Positions 52,195 through 62,099 are shown, counted from the first letter of the stretch. The stretch: DNA of 64,000 bases from Photorhabdus khanii NC19 (GCF_000517265.1 NZ_AYSJ01000017.1:1-64000); one strand, 5' to 3'. Numbers and translations: made by a program. The notes: generated from the sequence alone by a model not told the origin.

Positions 52195-54219
52195 GTGAAT
52201 ATTCTGAGTTATTTGCAAAGAGTGGGACGAGCATTAATGGTACCGGTAGCCACACTGCCTGCTGCTGCAATACTAATGGGGATAGGTTACTGGATCGACC
52301 CGGTAGGCTGGGGAGCTGATAATGCACTGGCAGCTTTGTTGATTAAATCTGGTGAAGCCATTATTAAGAACATGCCAATGTTGTTTGCTATTGGTGTGGC
52401 TTATGGCATGTCTAAAGATAAGGATGGTGCGGCGGCACTGACAGGTTTTGTCGGTTTTTTAGTCGTAACGACACTGTGTTCTCCGGCAGCGGTATCTATG
52501 ATCCAGGGTATTCCGGTTGACGATGTACCAAAAGCCTTTAGTAAAATTGATAACCAATTTGTGGGTATTTTAGTTGGTGTTGTGTCTGCTGAACTGTATA
52601 ACCGCTTTAGTGGTGTTGAACTGCCGAAAGCGTTGTCATTTTTCAGCGGTCGTCGTTTGGTCCCCATCCTGATCTCTTTCCTGATGATTCTGGTTGCTTT
52701 CATTCTGATGTATGTATGGCCGGTGGTTTATAATGCACTGGTCACTTTTGGTGAAAGTATTAAAGATCTCGGTGCTACAGGTGCCGGTATCTATGCCTTT
52801 TTTAACCGCCTACTGATTCCTGTTGGCCTGCATCATGCCCTGAACTCTGTATTCTGGTTTGATGTTGCTGGTATCAACGATATTCCTAATTTCCTCGGTG
52901 GTCAGAAATCCATTGTAGATGGTAGCGCAATTGTTGGTATTACCGGCCGTTATCAGGCAGGTTTCTTCCCTATTATGATGTTTGGTCTACCAGGTGCGGC
53001 ATTAGCGATGTATCGCTGCGCACGTCCCGAAAATAAGGCCAAAATTGCCGGTATTATGATTGCGGGTTCATTCGCTGCATTTTTCACTGGTATTACTGAG
53101 CCTCTAGAGTTCTCCTTCATGTTTGTTGCGCCAGTGCTTTATGTGCTGCACGCGATCTTGACCGGTATTTCAGTGTTTATCGCAGCGACAATGCAGTGGA
53201 TTGCGGGTTTTGGTTTCAGTGCTGGCTTAGTGGATATGGTACTTTCTTCCCGTAACCCATTAGCGACACATTGGTACATGTTAATCCCACAAGGTCTGGT
53301 ATTTTTCTGCCTGTATTATTTCGTATTTAGTTTTACTATCAAAAAATTCAATCTGATGACTCCGGGACGTGAGTTGGCAACTGATGGTGAAATTGATGGC
53401 TATGATGTTGATGTGGACAAAAATGGTAAAGCAACAGCTAATAACATCCACAATGAAGCTCATCAATATCTTGCCGCAGTGGGTGGCTCAGATAACTTGA
53501 CAAGCATTGATGCTTGTATTACTCGTCTGCGTCTGTCTGTAAAAAATGTCGATCAGGTCAATGACAATCTGGTTAAACGCCTGGGTGCTTCCGGTATTAT
53601 CCGCCTGAATAAACAGAGTGTGCAGATTATTGTTGGTACTCGTGCAGAACTGATTGCCAGTGCTATGCGTGATGTTCTGGCAAAAGGTCCGGTTGCTGCT
53701 GCGACAGCAAACTATCAACATCAGACAGCGCAGAAAGCGAAGCCTGAAGGCGAACGTAAAATCCTGTTGACGCTGATTGCTCCGGTCAGTGGTGAGTTAA
53801 TCGATTTGACAGACGTACCTGATGAAGCCTTTTCCAGTAAAGTTGTTGGTGATGGTATTGCTATCAAACCAACATCAAATACTGTGCTTGCGCCAGTGTC
53901 CGGTACGATCGTGAAAATTTTCGACACCAATCATGCTTTCTGTATTGAAACTGATGAAGGTTTGGAACTGATTGTACATTTGGGCATTGATACGGTTTCT
54001 CTTAACGGTAAAGGTTTTAAACGGTTGGTGAATGAAGGCACCACGGTGAAAGTTGGAGAACCTGTATTGAATCTGGATCTTGATTATCTGAATGCTAATG
54101 CTAAATCTATGATTAGTCCGGTTATCGTCAGCAATATTGATGATTATATCGGTATCAATATCTTGGCAAAAGGTCAGGTAAAAGCAGGACAGACAAAATT
54201 ATTTGATGTGCTGAGATAA
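52195..54219 (+). CDS. nagE: PTS N-acetylglucosamine transporter EIICBA NagE
   Basis: This protein imports GlcNAc and phosphorylates it at C6. The 674-aa protein starts at GTG 52195 (GGGGGAG upstream; MNILSYLQR matches homologues). It has an EIIC membrane domain (about 1-370), EIIB with the phospho-Cys in SIDACITRLRL (about 440) and EIIA (about 520-674) with the phospho-His in LIVHLGIDT. Separate PTS enzymes supply phosphate. Confidence 0.95.
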   Translation: MNILSYLQRVGRALMVPVATLPAAAILMGIGYWIDPVGWGADNALAALLIKSGEAIIKNMPMLFAIGVAYGMSKDKDGAAALTGFVGFLVVTTLCSPAAVSMIQGIPVDDVPKAFSKIDNQFVGILVGVVSAELYNRFSGVELPKALSFFSGRRLVPILISFLMILVAFILMYVWPVVYNALVTFGESIKDLGATGAGIYAFFNRLLIPVGLHHALNSVFWFDVAGINDIPNFLGGQKSIVDGSAIVGITGRYQAGFFPIMMFGLPGAALAMYRCARPENKAKIAGIMIAGSFAAFFTGITEPLEFSFMFVAPVLYVLHAILTGISVFIAATMQWIAGFGFSAGLVDMVLSSRNPLATHWYMLIPQGLVFFCLYYFVFSFTIKKFNLMTPGRELATDGEIDGYDVDVDKNGKATANNIHNEAHQYLAAVGGSDNLTSIDACITRLRLSVKNVDQVNDNLVKRLGASGIIRLNKQSVQIIVGTRAELIASAMRDVLAKGPVAAATANYQHQTAQKAKPEGERKILLTLIAPVSGELIDLTDVPDEAFSSKVVGDGIAIKPTSNTVLAPVSGTIVKIFDTNHAFCIETDEGLELIVHLGIDTVSLNGKGFKRLVNEGTTVKVGEPVLNLDLDYLNANAKSMISPVIVSNIDDYIGINILAKGQVKAGQTKLFDVLR

Positions 54220-54265
54220 ACAACAGACAAGTCCGTAAAAGTTGATAAAAAGTTTTCAATAAAAT

Positions 54266-54300
54266 GAAAAACGGGAAGAGTGCCACTTTTCCCGTTTTTC
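54266..54300 (+). terminator. Terminator of nagE
   Basis: AAAACGGGAA and TTTTCCCGTTTTT flank a short loop, with T-run at the end. It lies about 47 bases past the nagE stop. Confidence 0.8.
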
Positions 54301-54417
54301 GCTTTAACTTTGCTCTGAATCGCCATTTGGCAGTAACAAACGGTTGTTTCTCGGCACTGCTTGTTGGATTATAGGCGGTTATGTGACGCGCTTTTGGCAT
54401 TATTGAGGTATAAAACA

Positions 54418-56085
54418 ATGAGTGAGGCAGATGCCCGCCCGACAAACTTTATTCGTCAAATAATTGATGAAGATTTGGCAGTTGGTAAACATACATCCGT
54501 ACATACCCGCTTCCCACCTGAACCCAATGGTTATCTGCATATTGGTCATGCAAAATCTATCTGTTTGAACTTTGGGATTGCAGAGGATTATCAGGGCCAG
54601 TGCAATCTGCGTTTTGACGATACTAATCCGGTTAAGGAAGATGTTGAGTACGTTGATTCTATTAAAAATGACGTTCAGTGGTTAGGTTTTGAGTGGAGTG
54701 GTGATATTCGCTACTCTTCCAATTATTTTGATACGTTGTATCAGTATGCTATTGAATTGATCAATAAAGGCCTGGCTTATGTTGATGAATTGAGCCCGGA
54801 AGAGATCCGTGAATATCGCGGCACATTGAAAGAGCCGGGTAAAAACAGCCCGTATCGTGACCGTAGTATTGGTGAAAACCTGGCACTGTTTGAAAAAATG
54901 CGTGCCGGTGAATTTGGCGAAGGTAAAGCTTGCCTGCGAGCCAAGATCGATATGGCATCACCTTTTATTGTGATGCGCGATCCGGTTTTGTACCGTATTA
55001 AATTTGCAGAACATCATCAGTCTGGTAACAAATGGTGCATCTACCCGATGTACGATTTTACTCACTGTATTTCTGATGCGCTAGAAGGTATTACACATTC
55101 GCTGTGTACATTGGAATTCCAGGATAATCGTCGTTTGTACGACTGGGTGCTGGATAATATCACCATTGATTGTCATCCGCGTCAGTATGAATTCTCGCGT
55201 CTGAATCTTGAATACACGGTGATGTCCAAGCGTAAGCTGAACCTATTGGTGACCGACAAGATTGTTGCAGGTTGGGATGATCCACGGATGCCGACTATCT
55301 CAGGTTTGCGTCGTCGTGGTTATACTGCCGCTTCCATTCGTGAATTCTGCCGTCGTATTGGTGTGACTAAGCAGGACAATAATGTGGAAATGGCCGCATT
55401 GGAGTCCTGTATCCGTGATGATCTGAACGAAAATGCCCCTCGCGCAATGGCTGTTCTCGATCCGGTCAGGCTGGTGATCGAAAACAGGCCGGAAGGGGAG
55501 CAGATGCTGAGTATGCCTAATCATCCGAATAAACCGGAGATGGGCAGCCGTGAAGTGCCATTCAACCGTGAGATCTATATTGACCGGGCAGATTTCCGTG
55601 AAGAAGCTAACCGTCAATATAAACGCTTAGTTTTGGGTAAAGAAGTTCGTTTGCGTAACGCTTATATCATCAAAGCAGAGCGTGTTGAAAAAGATGCTGA
55701 CGGCAATATCACGACAATCTATTGCCGCTATGATGAGCAGACGCTGAATAAAGATCCGGCAGATGGACGTAAAGTGAAAGGTGTTATTCATTGGATCAGT
55801 GCGTCCCATGCTGTTCCTGCTGAATTCCGTCTGTATGATCGTCTATTCAGCGTACCAAATCCCGGTGCAGAGGATGATTTTCTGGCGACAATTAACCCAG
55901 AATCACTGGTGGTCCATCAGGGCTTTGTTGAGCCAAGTTTAGCGAATGCCAAGTCAGAAAAAACGTATCAGTTTGAGCGTGAAGGTTATTTCTGTGCTGA
56001 TAGTTGTTATTCCAGTGCAGAAAGTCTGGTATTTAACCGTACTGTTGGTCTGCGTGATACCTGGACAAAAATTTCTCAGGATTAA
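54418..56085 (+). CDS. glnS: Glutaminyl-tRNA synthetase
   Basis: This class Ic synthetase charges tRNA-Gln, whose genes lie 6 kb away. The 555-aa protein has the [12 protein letters not shown] motif (HIGH at 41-44) and the VMSKRKL signature near 270, followed by the anticodon-binding beta-barrels. The ATG at 54418 ([11 protein letters not shown]) matches E. coli; the frame is open upstream but starts no recognisable sequence. Confidence 0.97.
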   Translation: MSEADARPTNFIRQIIDEDLAVGKHTSVHTRFPPEPNGYLHIGHAKSICLNFGIAEDYQGQCNLRFDDTNPVKEDVEYVDSIKNDVQWLGFEWSGDIRYSSNYFDTLYQYAIELINKGLAYVDELSPEEIREYRGTLKEPGKNSPYRDRSIGENLALFEKMRAGEFGEGKACLRAKIDMASPFIVMRDPVLYRIKFAEHHQSGNKWCIYPMYDFTHCISDALEGITHSLCTLEFQDNRRLYDWVLDNITIDCHPRQYEFSRLNLEYTVMSKRKLNLLVTDKIVAGWDDPRMPTISGLRRRGYTAASIREFCRRIGVTKQDNNVEMAALESCIRDDLNENAPRAMAVLDPVRLVIENRPEGEQMLSMPNHPNKPEMGSREVPFNREIYIDRADFREEANRQYKRLVLGKEVRLRNAYIIKAERVEKDADGNITTIYCRYDEQTLNKDPADGRKVKGVIHWISASHAVPAEFRLYDRLFSVPNPGAEDDFLATINPESLVVHQGFVEPSLANAKSEKTYQFEREGYFCADSCYSSAESLVFNRTVGLRDTWTKISQD

Positions 56086-56095
56086 TTGAGATAAT

Positions 56096-56151
56096 GAACT
56101 GTACCCAACGAGTTGGATATGAGGCCAACAGTTGAGGTGCAGTTTTTTTGC
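56096..56151 (+). terminator. Terminator of glnS
   Basis: Outer arms AACTGTACC and GGTGCAGTT enclose a second hairpin (CCAAC/GTTGG), followed by seven T. It lies within 70 bases of the glnS stop. Confidence 0.7.
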
Positions 56152-56176
56152 TAAATATTGTTATTTCTCTATATTG

Positions 56177-57070
56177 CTATTTCTCTTGTGGAAATAAATT
56201 ATCTGCCATGAAATCGACAAAAGCTCTGACTTTGGGTAGTACCCAGCGGTTAGAGGGCCATAGGATACGGAAAGTACTCGAAGTACCCGCCCATTTGTCT
56301 AAAACTGTTAATAATGTACCGCTAGCCAATGCTTGCTTAACGGTAAAATCAGGTAAACAGGCGATACCGTGACCTTGGATCGCCATGTGAAGCAGCGTTT
56401 CGACATGATTGCTGGTCATCTTTGCCTGAAGATGTATATCTACTGAGGATTTTCCCGCGCGCAGCGGCCACTTCTCTAAAAGACCTGTAGTTGGAAAACG
56501 GTGCATCAGGCAGGCGTGATGTAATAACTCTTCGGGTTGTGATGGTTTACCGTGTTGGGCAAAATAGTTGGGAGCGCCAACATAAACGAAACGGCTGGAT
56601 CCTATACGTTTGTTCATCAATCGTGAATCATTAAGCTCTCCTGTACGAACCACCGCGTCGAAACCTTCATTAATGACATCAACTAATCGATCACTAAAGT
56701 CCAGCTCCAGTTCTATCTGTGGATAACGAGTCGCAAAAGCGGATAATACGGGCAGCATCAGATTACTGATTAATGGTAAGCTCACCCGAAGGCGACCTTG
56801 AGGGGCAGAGATGGAACTCAACAATTCATTTTCCGCCGTGGAGATTTCATCAAGGATACGTTTGCAGCGTTCAAGGAATAGTGAGCCTTCAGCAGTTAAA
56901 CTGACGCTACGGGTGCTACGCTGGAGCAGACGTACACCTAATTTCTCTTCTAATCGGGATATGCTTTTGCTGACGGACGAAGGAGATAGTCCGAGTTGCC
57001 GGGCTGCGTCTGCAAAGCTACGAGCTTCGGCGACATGAATGAAGATCATGAATCCACTCAAATTGTTCAT
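56177..57070 (-). CDS. LysR-family transcriptional regulator
   Basis: This 297-aa regulator has the winged helix-turn-helix at the N-terminus (SFADAARQLGLSPSSVSKSISRLEEKLGVRLLQRSTR) and a periplasmic-binding-like effector domain (about 90-290). It is closest in pattern to the large LysR group with DPSxLPLL-type N-termini that regulate adjacent transporters. It is divergent from the MFS gene at 57236, which it likely controls through the 165-base gap. The effector is unknown. Confidence 0.85.
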   Translation of the reverse strand: MNNLSGFMIFIHVAEARSFADAARQLGLSPSSVSKSISRLEEKLGVRLLQRSTRSVSLTAEGSLFLERCKRILDEISTAENELLSSISAPQGRLRVSLPLISNLMLPVLSAFATRYPQIELELDFSDRLVDVINEGFDAVVRTGELNDSRLMNKRIGSSRFVYVGAPNYFAQHGKPSQPEELLHHACLMHRFPTTGLLEKWPLRAGKSSVDIHLQAKMTSNHVETLLHMAIQGHGIACLPDFTVKQALASGTLLTVLDKWAGTSSTFRILWPSNRWVLPKVRAFVDFMADNLFPQEK

Positions 57071-57235
57071 CTAGGCCTCCTGGTTTTTTTAGATCACGAT
57101 TGGTGACAGAAAAGCCACTTCAGAAGTGATTGTAGGTCTATTTATCTACTATTAGCGACTCTGTAGTATGAAATAAAATACATCTTGCTCTGTCTGCCAT
57201 ATCGCGGCAAGTCACACATTACTCAAGGCTGGATC

Positions 57236-58753
57236 ATGAAAACTAAAATAAATACGGGAGCGAGTGTAAATAAAATTCCACTCGTCTTGACTGCTTGCCT
57301 TACAGCCGCTGTTATTCCTTTGAGTATCGCGGGACCCGCCGTTGTTGTGCCATCGATCAATCAAGCGCTTGGGGGCAGTGCTATAGAACTCAGTTGGGTG
57401 ATTAACGCCTACATTCTTACCTACGGTAGTGCAACAATGGCGGCGGGTAGCCTGGCCGATATTCACGGACGTAAGAAACTCTGGTTATTAGGTTTATTGC
57501 TCTTTGCTGTTGTTACTGCGGCAATACCTTATATGCCGTCCGTTTTTTGGGTTGATATTTTACGGCTTATACAAGGATTAGGGGCTGCTGCTGCCTTTGC
57601 GGGTTCAATGGCAGCATTGACTCAGGAATTTGAAGGTCATCAACGTACACGTATTTTTAGCCTGATTGGTACAACATTCGGGGCTGGCGCTGCTTTTGGA
57701 CCTTTTCTGGCGGGGCTGCTTATTGACACATTAGGGTGGCCGTGGGTTTTTTGGCTGCCCTCTCTGGTTGCATTGGCAGCAAGTATACTGGTCAGTATTT
57801 ATGCCCGGGAAACTCGTGATCCCGACGCTGAGGGGCTAGATTGGCCCGGAGCGATAACATTTACTTTGTCTTTAGCTGTTTTCACTTATGGGATCATTCT
57901 GGCGCCTGAAAAAGGATGGGGAAACAGTATAGTGCTGACGACACTAATATGTGCCGTTATTGTTTTCATCGTATTTATTGTTATTGAGCGGCAACGTTCA
58001 AAACCCATGTTAGACCTTTCTTTATTCGCAAACGCCCGCTTCGTTGGGGTACAGCTTCTCGCAATTGCGCCGGCGTATGCTTATGTTGTATTGCTTGTCA
58101 TACTGCCGGCCCGTTTTATTGGCGTAGAAGGGTACAGCGCATTAGAAGCTGGTCAGATGATGATTGCATTATCCGCACCTTTGCTAATAGTCCCCTTTAT
58201 TGCTGGTCAATTGGCTCGCTGGATTAATGTCGGTGTACTTTCAGGACTGGGGCTTATCATCGCGGCTATTGGATTATTTTGGTTAGGTTATGGAATTTCT
58301 GGTGATACAACAGCCGAAAGATTATGGCCAATGTTAGTTATTGGGATCGGGATTGGTCTGCCTTGGGGGTTGATGGATGGTTTGGCTGTGAGCGTGGTAC
58401 CTAAAGAGCGGGCAGGAATGGCGACAGGTATTTTCAATGCTGTCCGCCTGGCGGGAGACGGTATTGCATTGGCGGTGGTAGGCGCGGTTCTTTCTGCTCA
58501 TATAGCTTCGGGTTTAAATACACAGGGTAGTGTTCCAACCGATATTCTATCTGAAATATCTACGCGGCTTGCAATGAGCGATTTACATAACGCTGTTGCG
58601 ATTCACCCTTCATTAGATAAATCATTGCTTTATAAAGTATATGAAGAAGCATTTCGATATCAACTTATTGCGCTTGCAGTCGCGGCAGCCATTACCGCAA
58701 TCTTAGTGTTTATTTTGTTGGGGAAAGTAAAATCCCACAGCGAAAGTAAATAA
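57236..58753 (+). CDS. MFS efflux transporter, DHA2 family (SmvA/QacA-like)
   Basis: This 505-aa membrane protein has about 14 segments. Segment 1 holds VVVPSINQALGGSAIELSWVINAYIL, segment 2-3 GSLADIHGRKKLWLLGL (MFS motif A) and segment 5 GAGAAFGPFLAGLLIDTLGWPWVFW (antiporter motif C). Such proteins expel quaternary ammonium and other lipophilic compounds. AAGG lies seven bases before the ATG at 57236. It could also export the product of the operon downstream, but the 420-base gap and separate regulator argue for independent control. Confidence 0.85.
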   Translation: MKTKINTGASVNKIPLVLTACLTAAVIPLSIAGPAVVVPSINQALGGSAIELSWVINAYILTYGSATMAAGSLADIHGRKKLWLLGLLLFAVVTAAIPYMPSVFWVDILRLIQGLGAAAAFAGSMAALTQEFEGHQRTRIFSLIGTTFGAGAAFGPFLAGLLIDTLGWPWVFWLPSLVALAASILVSIYARETRDPDAEGLDWPGAITFTLSLAVFTYGIILAPEKGWGNSIVLTTLICAVIVFIVFIVIERQRSKPMLDLSLFANARFVGVQLLAIAPAYAYVVLLVILPARFIGVEGYSALEAGQMMIALSAPLLIVPFIAGQLARWINVGVLSGLGLIIAAIGLFWLGYGISGDTTAERLWPMLVIGIGIGLPWGLMDGLAVSVVPKERAGMATGIFNAVRLAGDGIALAVVGAVLSAHIASGLNTQGSVPTDILSEISTRLAMSDLHNAVAIHPSLDKSLLYKVYEEAFRYQLIALAVAAAITAILVFILLGKVKSHSESK

Positions 58754-59173
58754 AAATAATAGATTCAAAGTAATGGCTTTTCTATTCACTAGTTATATTA
58801 ATAATATAGATCACAGTTCTTCAGTAGCAGGAAAATGGATTGGTAATGAAACTCGAAGAGCTGACATTAATTACATAACTATTGATTATCTGTTAATTAG
58901 TGGAATTTTATTTCATTATCAGGAGAAATGTTACCATTATCTATTGTATTTATGAGCAGGATGTGGTTTTTTTACACATTTATTCATTTTAGAAAAATAA
59001 TAAACAATGTATTCTGTGAAATATCACTATACTGATTCTTGAAGCTATGAAATAAAAAATTACAGGCTGGATATTTTATAGATGCGGAAAAAAAGAGGAT
59101 ATGATAATAATAACTTGATATTAATTAATAAAAATTACCAATTGAAAAACTATTCTTTATTTTTTAGGGGATT
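58754..59173. other. AT-rich gap before the biosynthetic operon
   Basis: No convincing gene is present; an open frame at 58773-58955 has no recognisable protein. The AT-rich sequence should hold the promoter of the operon starting at 59174. I could not place one confidently. Confidence 0.5.
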
Positions 59174-60487
59174 ATGAATATGAACAAAAATATAATTAGC
59201 GTGCAAAAGGAAGCAGTTACTATCCCATCCGACAATTTTGAAACAGCCGAAATAGTTGCCAAGAGAACATATGTAAGATTAAACAATCCAAGTAAAAATA
59301 AAAGTTCTAAACGTGAAGCTTTAAATGGTCCGGTGATTTGGTTTGATACAGAAAAGCTGTCAGAACAAAGGCCAGATGACAGCATTTTCATCAGGGTAAT
59401 AAATTCTTTTTATAGTGGTATAATTTTATATCCAAATAATTTCTCAACTTTCATTGATGCAATACCCAAAAGAATGCAAATAATTTTGAGGGTTAAAACA
59501 TCTGAAGAGCTGATTAAATTCCGGGAAAGCGAACATTTCACTCTATTCAAATCTTTAGAGACAAATTCAAATAAATGTATCTGTTCTAATGATATTCTCA
59601 CTTTGAGAAAACTTAAAGAAGAGTCTATTGCTACTTGCTATGAAAGCTATGTTGATGATCAAGAAAGTTTACTTAAGACAATCAATGAAGGCATAGAATT
59701 CAACTTTCTCTGGATTCTTTTTCGTGACCCAACCAATATTCCCCTCGAATTGGTCATTGCATCATTACAATCTACCGGGACTATTTTGTTAAAAGAAATC
59801 AGAGATCCCAACGATGTCGATGATGCAATTGTATCTTATGGTGTTATGGAATATGGCGCTGAAGGCGTTATATTTTCACCCAATACACATGATGTCATGA
59901 GCGACTTTATCGATCGTTTATCATATAACAGAAAAGAATCACTGCAACTACAAGTAGGAATAATTACAGAAAGCCGTCCTGTAGGTATGGGGTATCGAGC
60001 TTGCATTGATGCATCCACATTATTCAGTGAGGATGAAGGCATGCTGGTAGGCAGTACCTCACAAGGCGCTCTATTGTGCTGTCCAGAAGTATTTTTTCTG
60101 CCGTATATGGAATTGAGGCCATTTCGTATTAACGCTGGAGCGATACATTCCTATGTATATAACTTCGGTAACCGGACAGATTATATGAGTGAATTAAAAG
60201 CTGGCTCATCGGTAATGGCGGTTAATTCGAAGGGAGAAGTACGACATATTACTGTTGGTCGTGTAAAAATCGAGCAGAGACCGCTTCGGTTAATTGAAGC
60301 AGAGTTTGCGGGGAACAAACGAGTCAATGTTTTGATGCAAGATGATTGGCATGTGCGCATTTTCTCTAGTGAGGCGAAACCTTTGAATATCTCTGAACTT
60401 AAACTTGGAGATAAGGTACTCGGATATATCACAGAGCCTGGTCGTCATGTTGGTATAAAAATTAACGAATCAATCATCGAGAAATAG
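59174..60487 (+). CDS. 3-dehydroquinate synthase II family protein (AroB'/GriH-like)
   Basis: This 437-aa protein belongs to the type II dehydroquinate synthase family, unrelated to ordinary AroB. Family blocks are clear: SRPVGMGYRACIDASTLFSE then GMLVGSTSQGALL (267-300), RPFRINAGAIHSYV (315-328) and VGRVKIEQRPLRLIEAEF (361-378). Archaeal members cyclise an amino-dideoxy-heptulosonate in an NAD-dependent step; GriH makes 3-amino-4-hydroxybenzoate. It is longer than typical members by an N-terminal stretch of ~60 residues without obvious domain. AGGGG precedes two possible ATGs (59174, 59180). First gene of the operon. Confidence 0.85.
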   Translation: MNMNKNIISVQKEAVTIPSDNFETAEIVAKRTYVRLNNPSKNKSSKREALNGPVIWFDTEKLSEQRPDDSIFIRVINSFYSGIILYPNNFSTFIDAIPKRMQIILRVKTSEELIKFRESEHFTLFKSLETNSNKCICSNDILTLRKLKEESIATCYESYVDDQESLLKTINEGIEFNFLWILFRDPTNIPLELVIASLQSTGTILLKEIRDPNDVDDAIVSYGVMEYGAEGVIFSPNTHDVMSDFIDRLSYNRKESLQLQVGIITESRPVGMGYRACIDASTLFSEDEGMLVGSTSQGALLCCPEVFFLPYMELRPFRINAGAIHSYVYNFGNRTDYMSELKAGSSVMAVNSKGEVRHITVGRVKIEQRPLRLIEAEFAGNKRVNVLMQDDWHVRIFSSEAKPLNISELKLGDKVLGYITEPGRHVGIKINESIIEK

Positions 60488-60496
60488 GTGACGATC

Positions 60497-61285
60497 ATGG
60501 GGTATATTGGAAGAAAATTAAGAGAAAGTAGATTGTTATTTCCCAATTCAAATAAAGGCTTGATCGTGCCAATTGATCATGGATTAACGATGGGGCCGAT
60601 CCCTGGTTTACAGAATATATATGCAGTTGAGCCGTGGATTAATAATAACTATGTTAGCGCTATTTTGGCACATAAAGGGGTATTAGAGAAGTTAATTTTA
60701 CGTGGCGCTTTGCGCCCATCAATTGGTGTTATTCTCCATATTAATGGTATGCCGATTATATCAGCATCGCCGGACACCAAAATATTGGTGGCGAGTATAG
60801 AGGCTGCTCTTCAGCTTGGCGCGGACGCTGTTTCTATACAGATAAATTTTACGGGAAAAAATTTTGAGCATAATTTATCGATATTAGGAATGGTGACTGA
60901 TATAGCACATGAAGCCGGGCTTCCGGTACTGACAATGTTATATGATAAAGTTATTTTCGAATCACCTGAAATAAAAATGGAAAGACTTCACCATTTAATC
61001 AGAATTGTCACTGAGCTTGGATCTGATGCAATAAAAATAGGATTTCCTGACTCGGAAACATCCATTATAGAAATTGTATCCCTTCATGGTTCTGATATTA
61101 AAATTTTCTTTGCTGGAGGAGAAAAAACTGCTGACAACATATTGATCGATAATACAAAAGTTGCTATTTCAGCTGGGGCTAGCGGATTATGTGTTGGCAG
61201 AAATGTTTTTCAAAATCTAAATCCGCAATCTCTGCTGAAAAATTTATATGAGTGCATAAACGCAGAGCTAATATCTTTGGCTTGA
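60497..61285 (+). CDS. DhnA-type class I aldolase (ADH synthase/GriI-like)
   Basis: This 262-aa TIM-barrel aldolase is the usual partner of the upstream enzyme. Known members condense aspartate semialdehyde with a sugar phosphate (archaeal ADH synthase) or with DHAP (GriI). Catalytic residues match: Asp27 in VPIDHGLTMGPIPGL, Tyr149 in TMLYDKV and the Schiff-base Lys180 in DAIKIGF. The phosphate-binding end is FFAGGEK and SGLCVGRNVFQ. I choose ATG 60497, with AGGTGA five bases upstream; GTG 60488, adjoining the previous stop, is an alternative. Which of the two reactions it catalyses cannot be read from the sequence. Confidence 0.85.
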   Translation: MGYIGRKLRESRLLFPNSNKGLIVPIDHGLTMGPIPGLQNIYAVEPWINNNYVSAILAHKGVLEKLILRGALRPSIGVILHINGMPIISASPDTKILVASIEAALQLGADAVSIQINFTGKNFEHNLSILGMVTDIAHEAGLPVLTMLYDKVIFESPEIKMERLHHLIRIVTELGSDAIKIGFPDSETSIIEIVSLHGSDIKIFFAGGEKTADNILIDNTKVAISAGASGLCVGRNVFQNLNPQSLLKNLYECINAELISLA

Positions 61286-61340
61286 TAAGAGCCTGTATAT
61301 CATAGATCTCATCAGTTGAATGTTACTAAAAGGGTTTATT

Positions 61341-62099
61341 ATGGAACTCGCTATCAACACTCAAAACGAGCCTAAACAAGAAACCGGTTATTTCTTATCA
61401 CCGTTGTGGGAAGATATTTTTTCTAAAGAGTTATTGGAAGAACTTAATTCGAATATATTTCTGGTGGCTTGTCGTTCTGGGCAGGCCAACCAAAGCTTAC
61501 TAAGAAAGTTTATGATTCAGCACCATTATTATTCACAATATTTTACCCGATATTTGTGTTCATTAATGGGAGGTTTAGCGGATCAAAAAGATTTTGTGTC
61601 ACTTTCTCATAATTTGCTGGAAGAGCTAACAGGAACTGATGCTGCAAAGATATCTCATGCAGAGTTATATAAAAAGGCGATGGCGGCTATCAATGCTGTT
61701 CCTAAAAGTGACGCAATTCTTAAAAGTACTCAGCAACTGATTGACGCGATGTTTCGCCACTGCCGGAGTGATGATTCCCTAAGAGGGCTGGCGGCGTTGT
61801 GTTTAGGTGCTGAGGCAATTGTACCTTTGGTTTATGGTCCCATCTTAGATGCATTGCGATCAATAAAGGCTTCTGATGACGCATTATATTTTTTCAAAAT
61901 CCATGTTGAGGAGGACGAAGATCATGCAATAGTGATGAGGAAAATTATTGATCGAATGATTGAAGAAAATCCTCACCGAAGGGCAGATGTTATTGCTGTT
62001 GGTGAAGAGATGGTGCGTTTTCGCATGGCAATGCTAAATGAGCTATATCAAAGTAATACCAGGGTAAATCTTAATGAATATAACGACACTATTATCTGA
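61341..62099 (+). CDS. Heme-oxygenase-like diiron oxidase (TenA/PqqC-fold)
   Basis: This 252-aa all-helical protein has the HDO (heme-oxygenase-like diiron oxidase/oxygenase) fold pattern. A full ligand set is visible: Glu94/Glu95 in NLLEELTGTD, His106, Glu158 in CLGAEAIVPL, and His188, Asp192, His195 in FFKIHVEEDEDH, a His-x3-Asp-x2-His motif like that of SznF and CADD. Known HDOs N-oxygenate amines, desaturate, cleave C-C bonds or make p-aminobenzoate. Here the likely substrate is the aminoaromatic from the upstream genes. ATG 61341 has AAAAGGG upstream. The 3' end overlaps the next gene by 26 bases. Confidence 0.75.
   Translation: MELAINTQNEPKQETGYFLSPLWEDIFSKELLEELNSNIFLVACRSGQANQSLLRKFMIQHHYYSQYFTRYLCSLMGGLADQKDFVSLSHNLLEELTGTDAAKISHAELYKKAMAAINAVPKSDAILKSTQQLIDAMFRHCRSDDSLRGLAALCLGAEAIVPLVYGPILDALRSIKASDDALYFFKIHVEEDEDHAIVMRKIIDRMIEENPHRRADVIAVGEEMVRFRMAMLNELYQSNTRVNLNEYNDTII

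Noticed and set aside
58773-58955. 60-codon open frame before the biosynthetic operon
   Set aside because: No ribosome-binding site of note, AT-rich composition and no recognisable protein; better read as promoter region.
60488-60490. GTG immediately after the previous stop as the aldolase start
   Set aside because: AGGTGA lies at the right distance for ATG 60497, so the GTG is more likely part of the ribosome-binding site.
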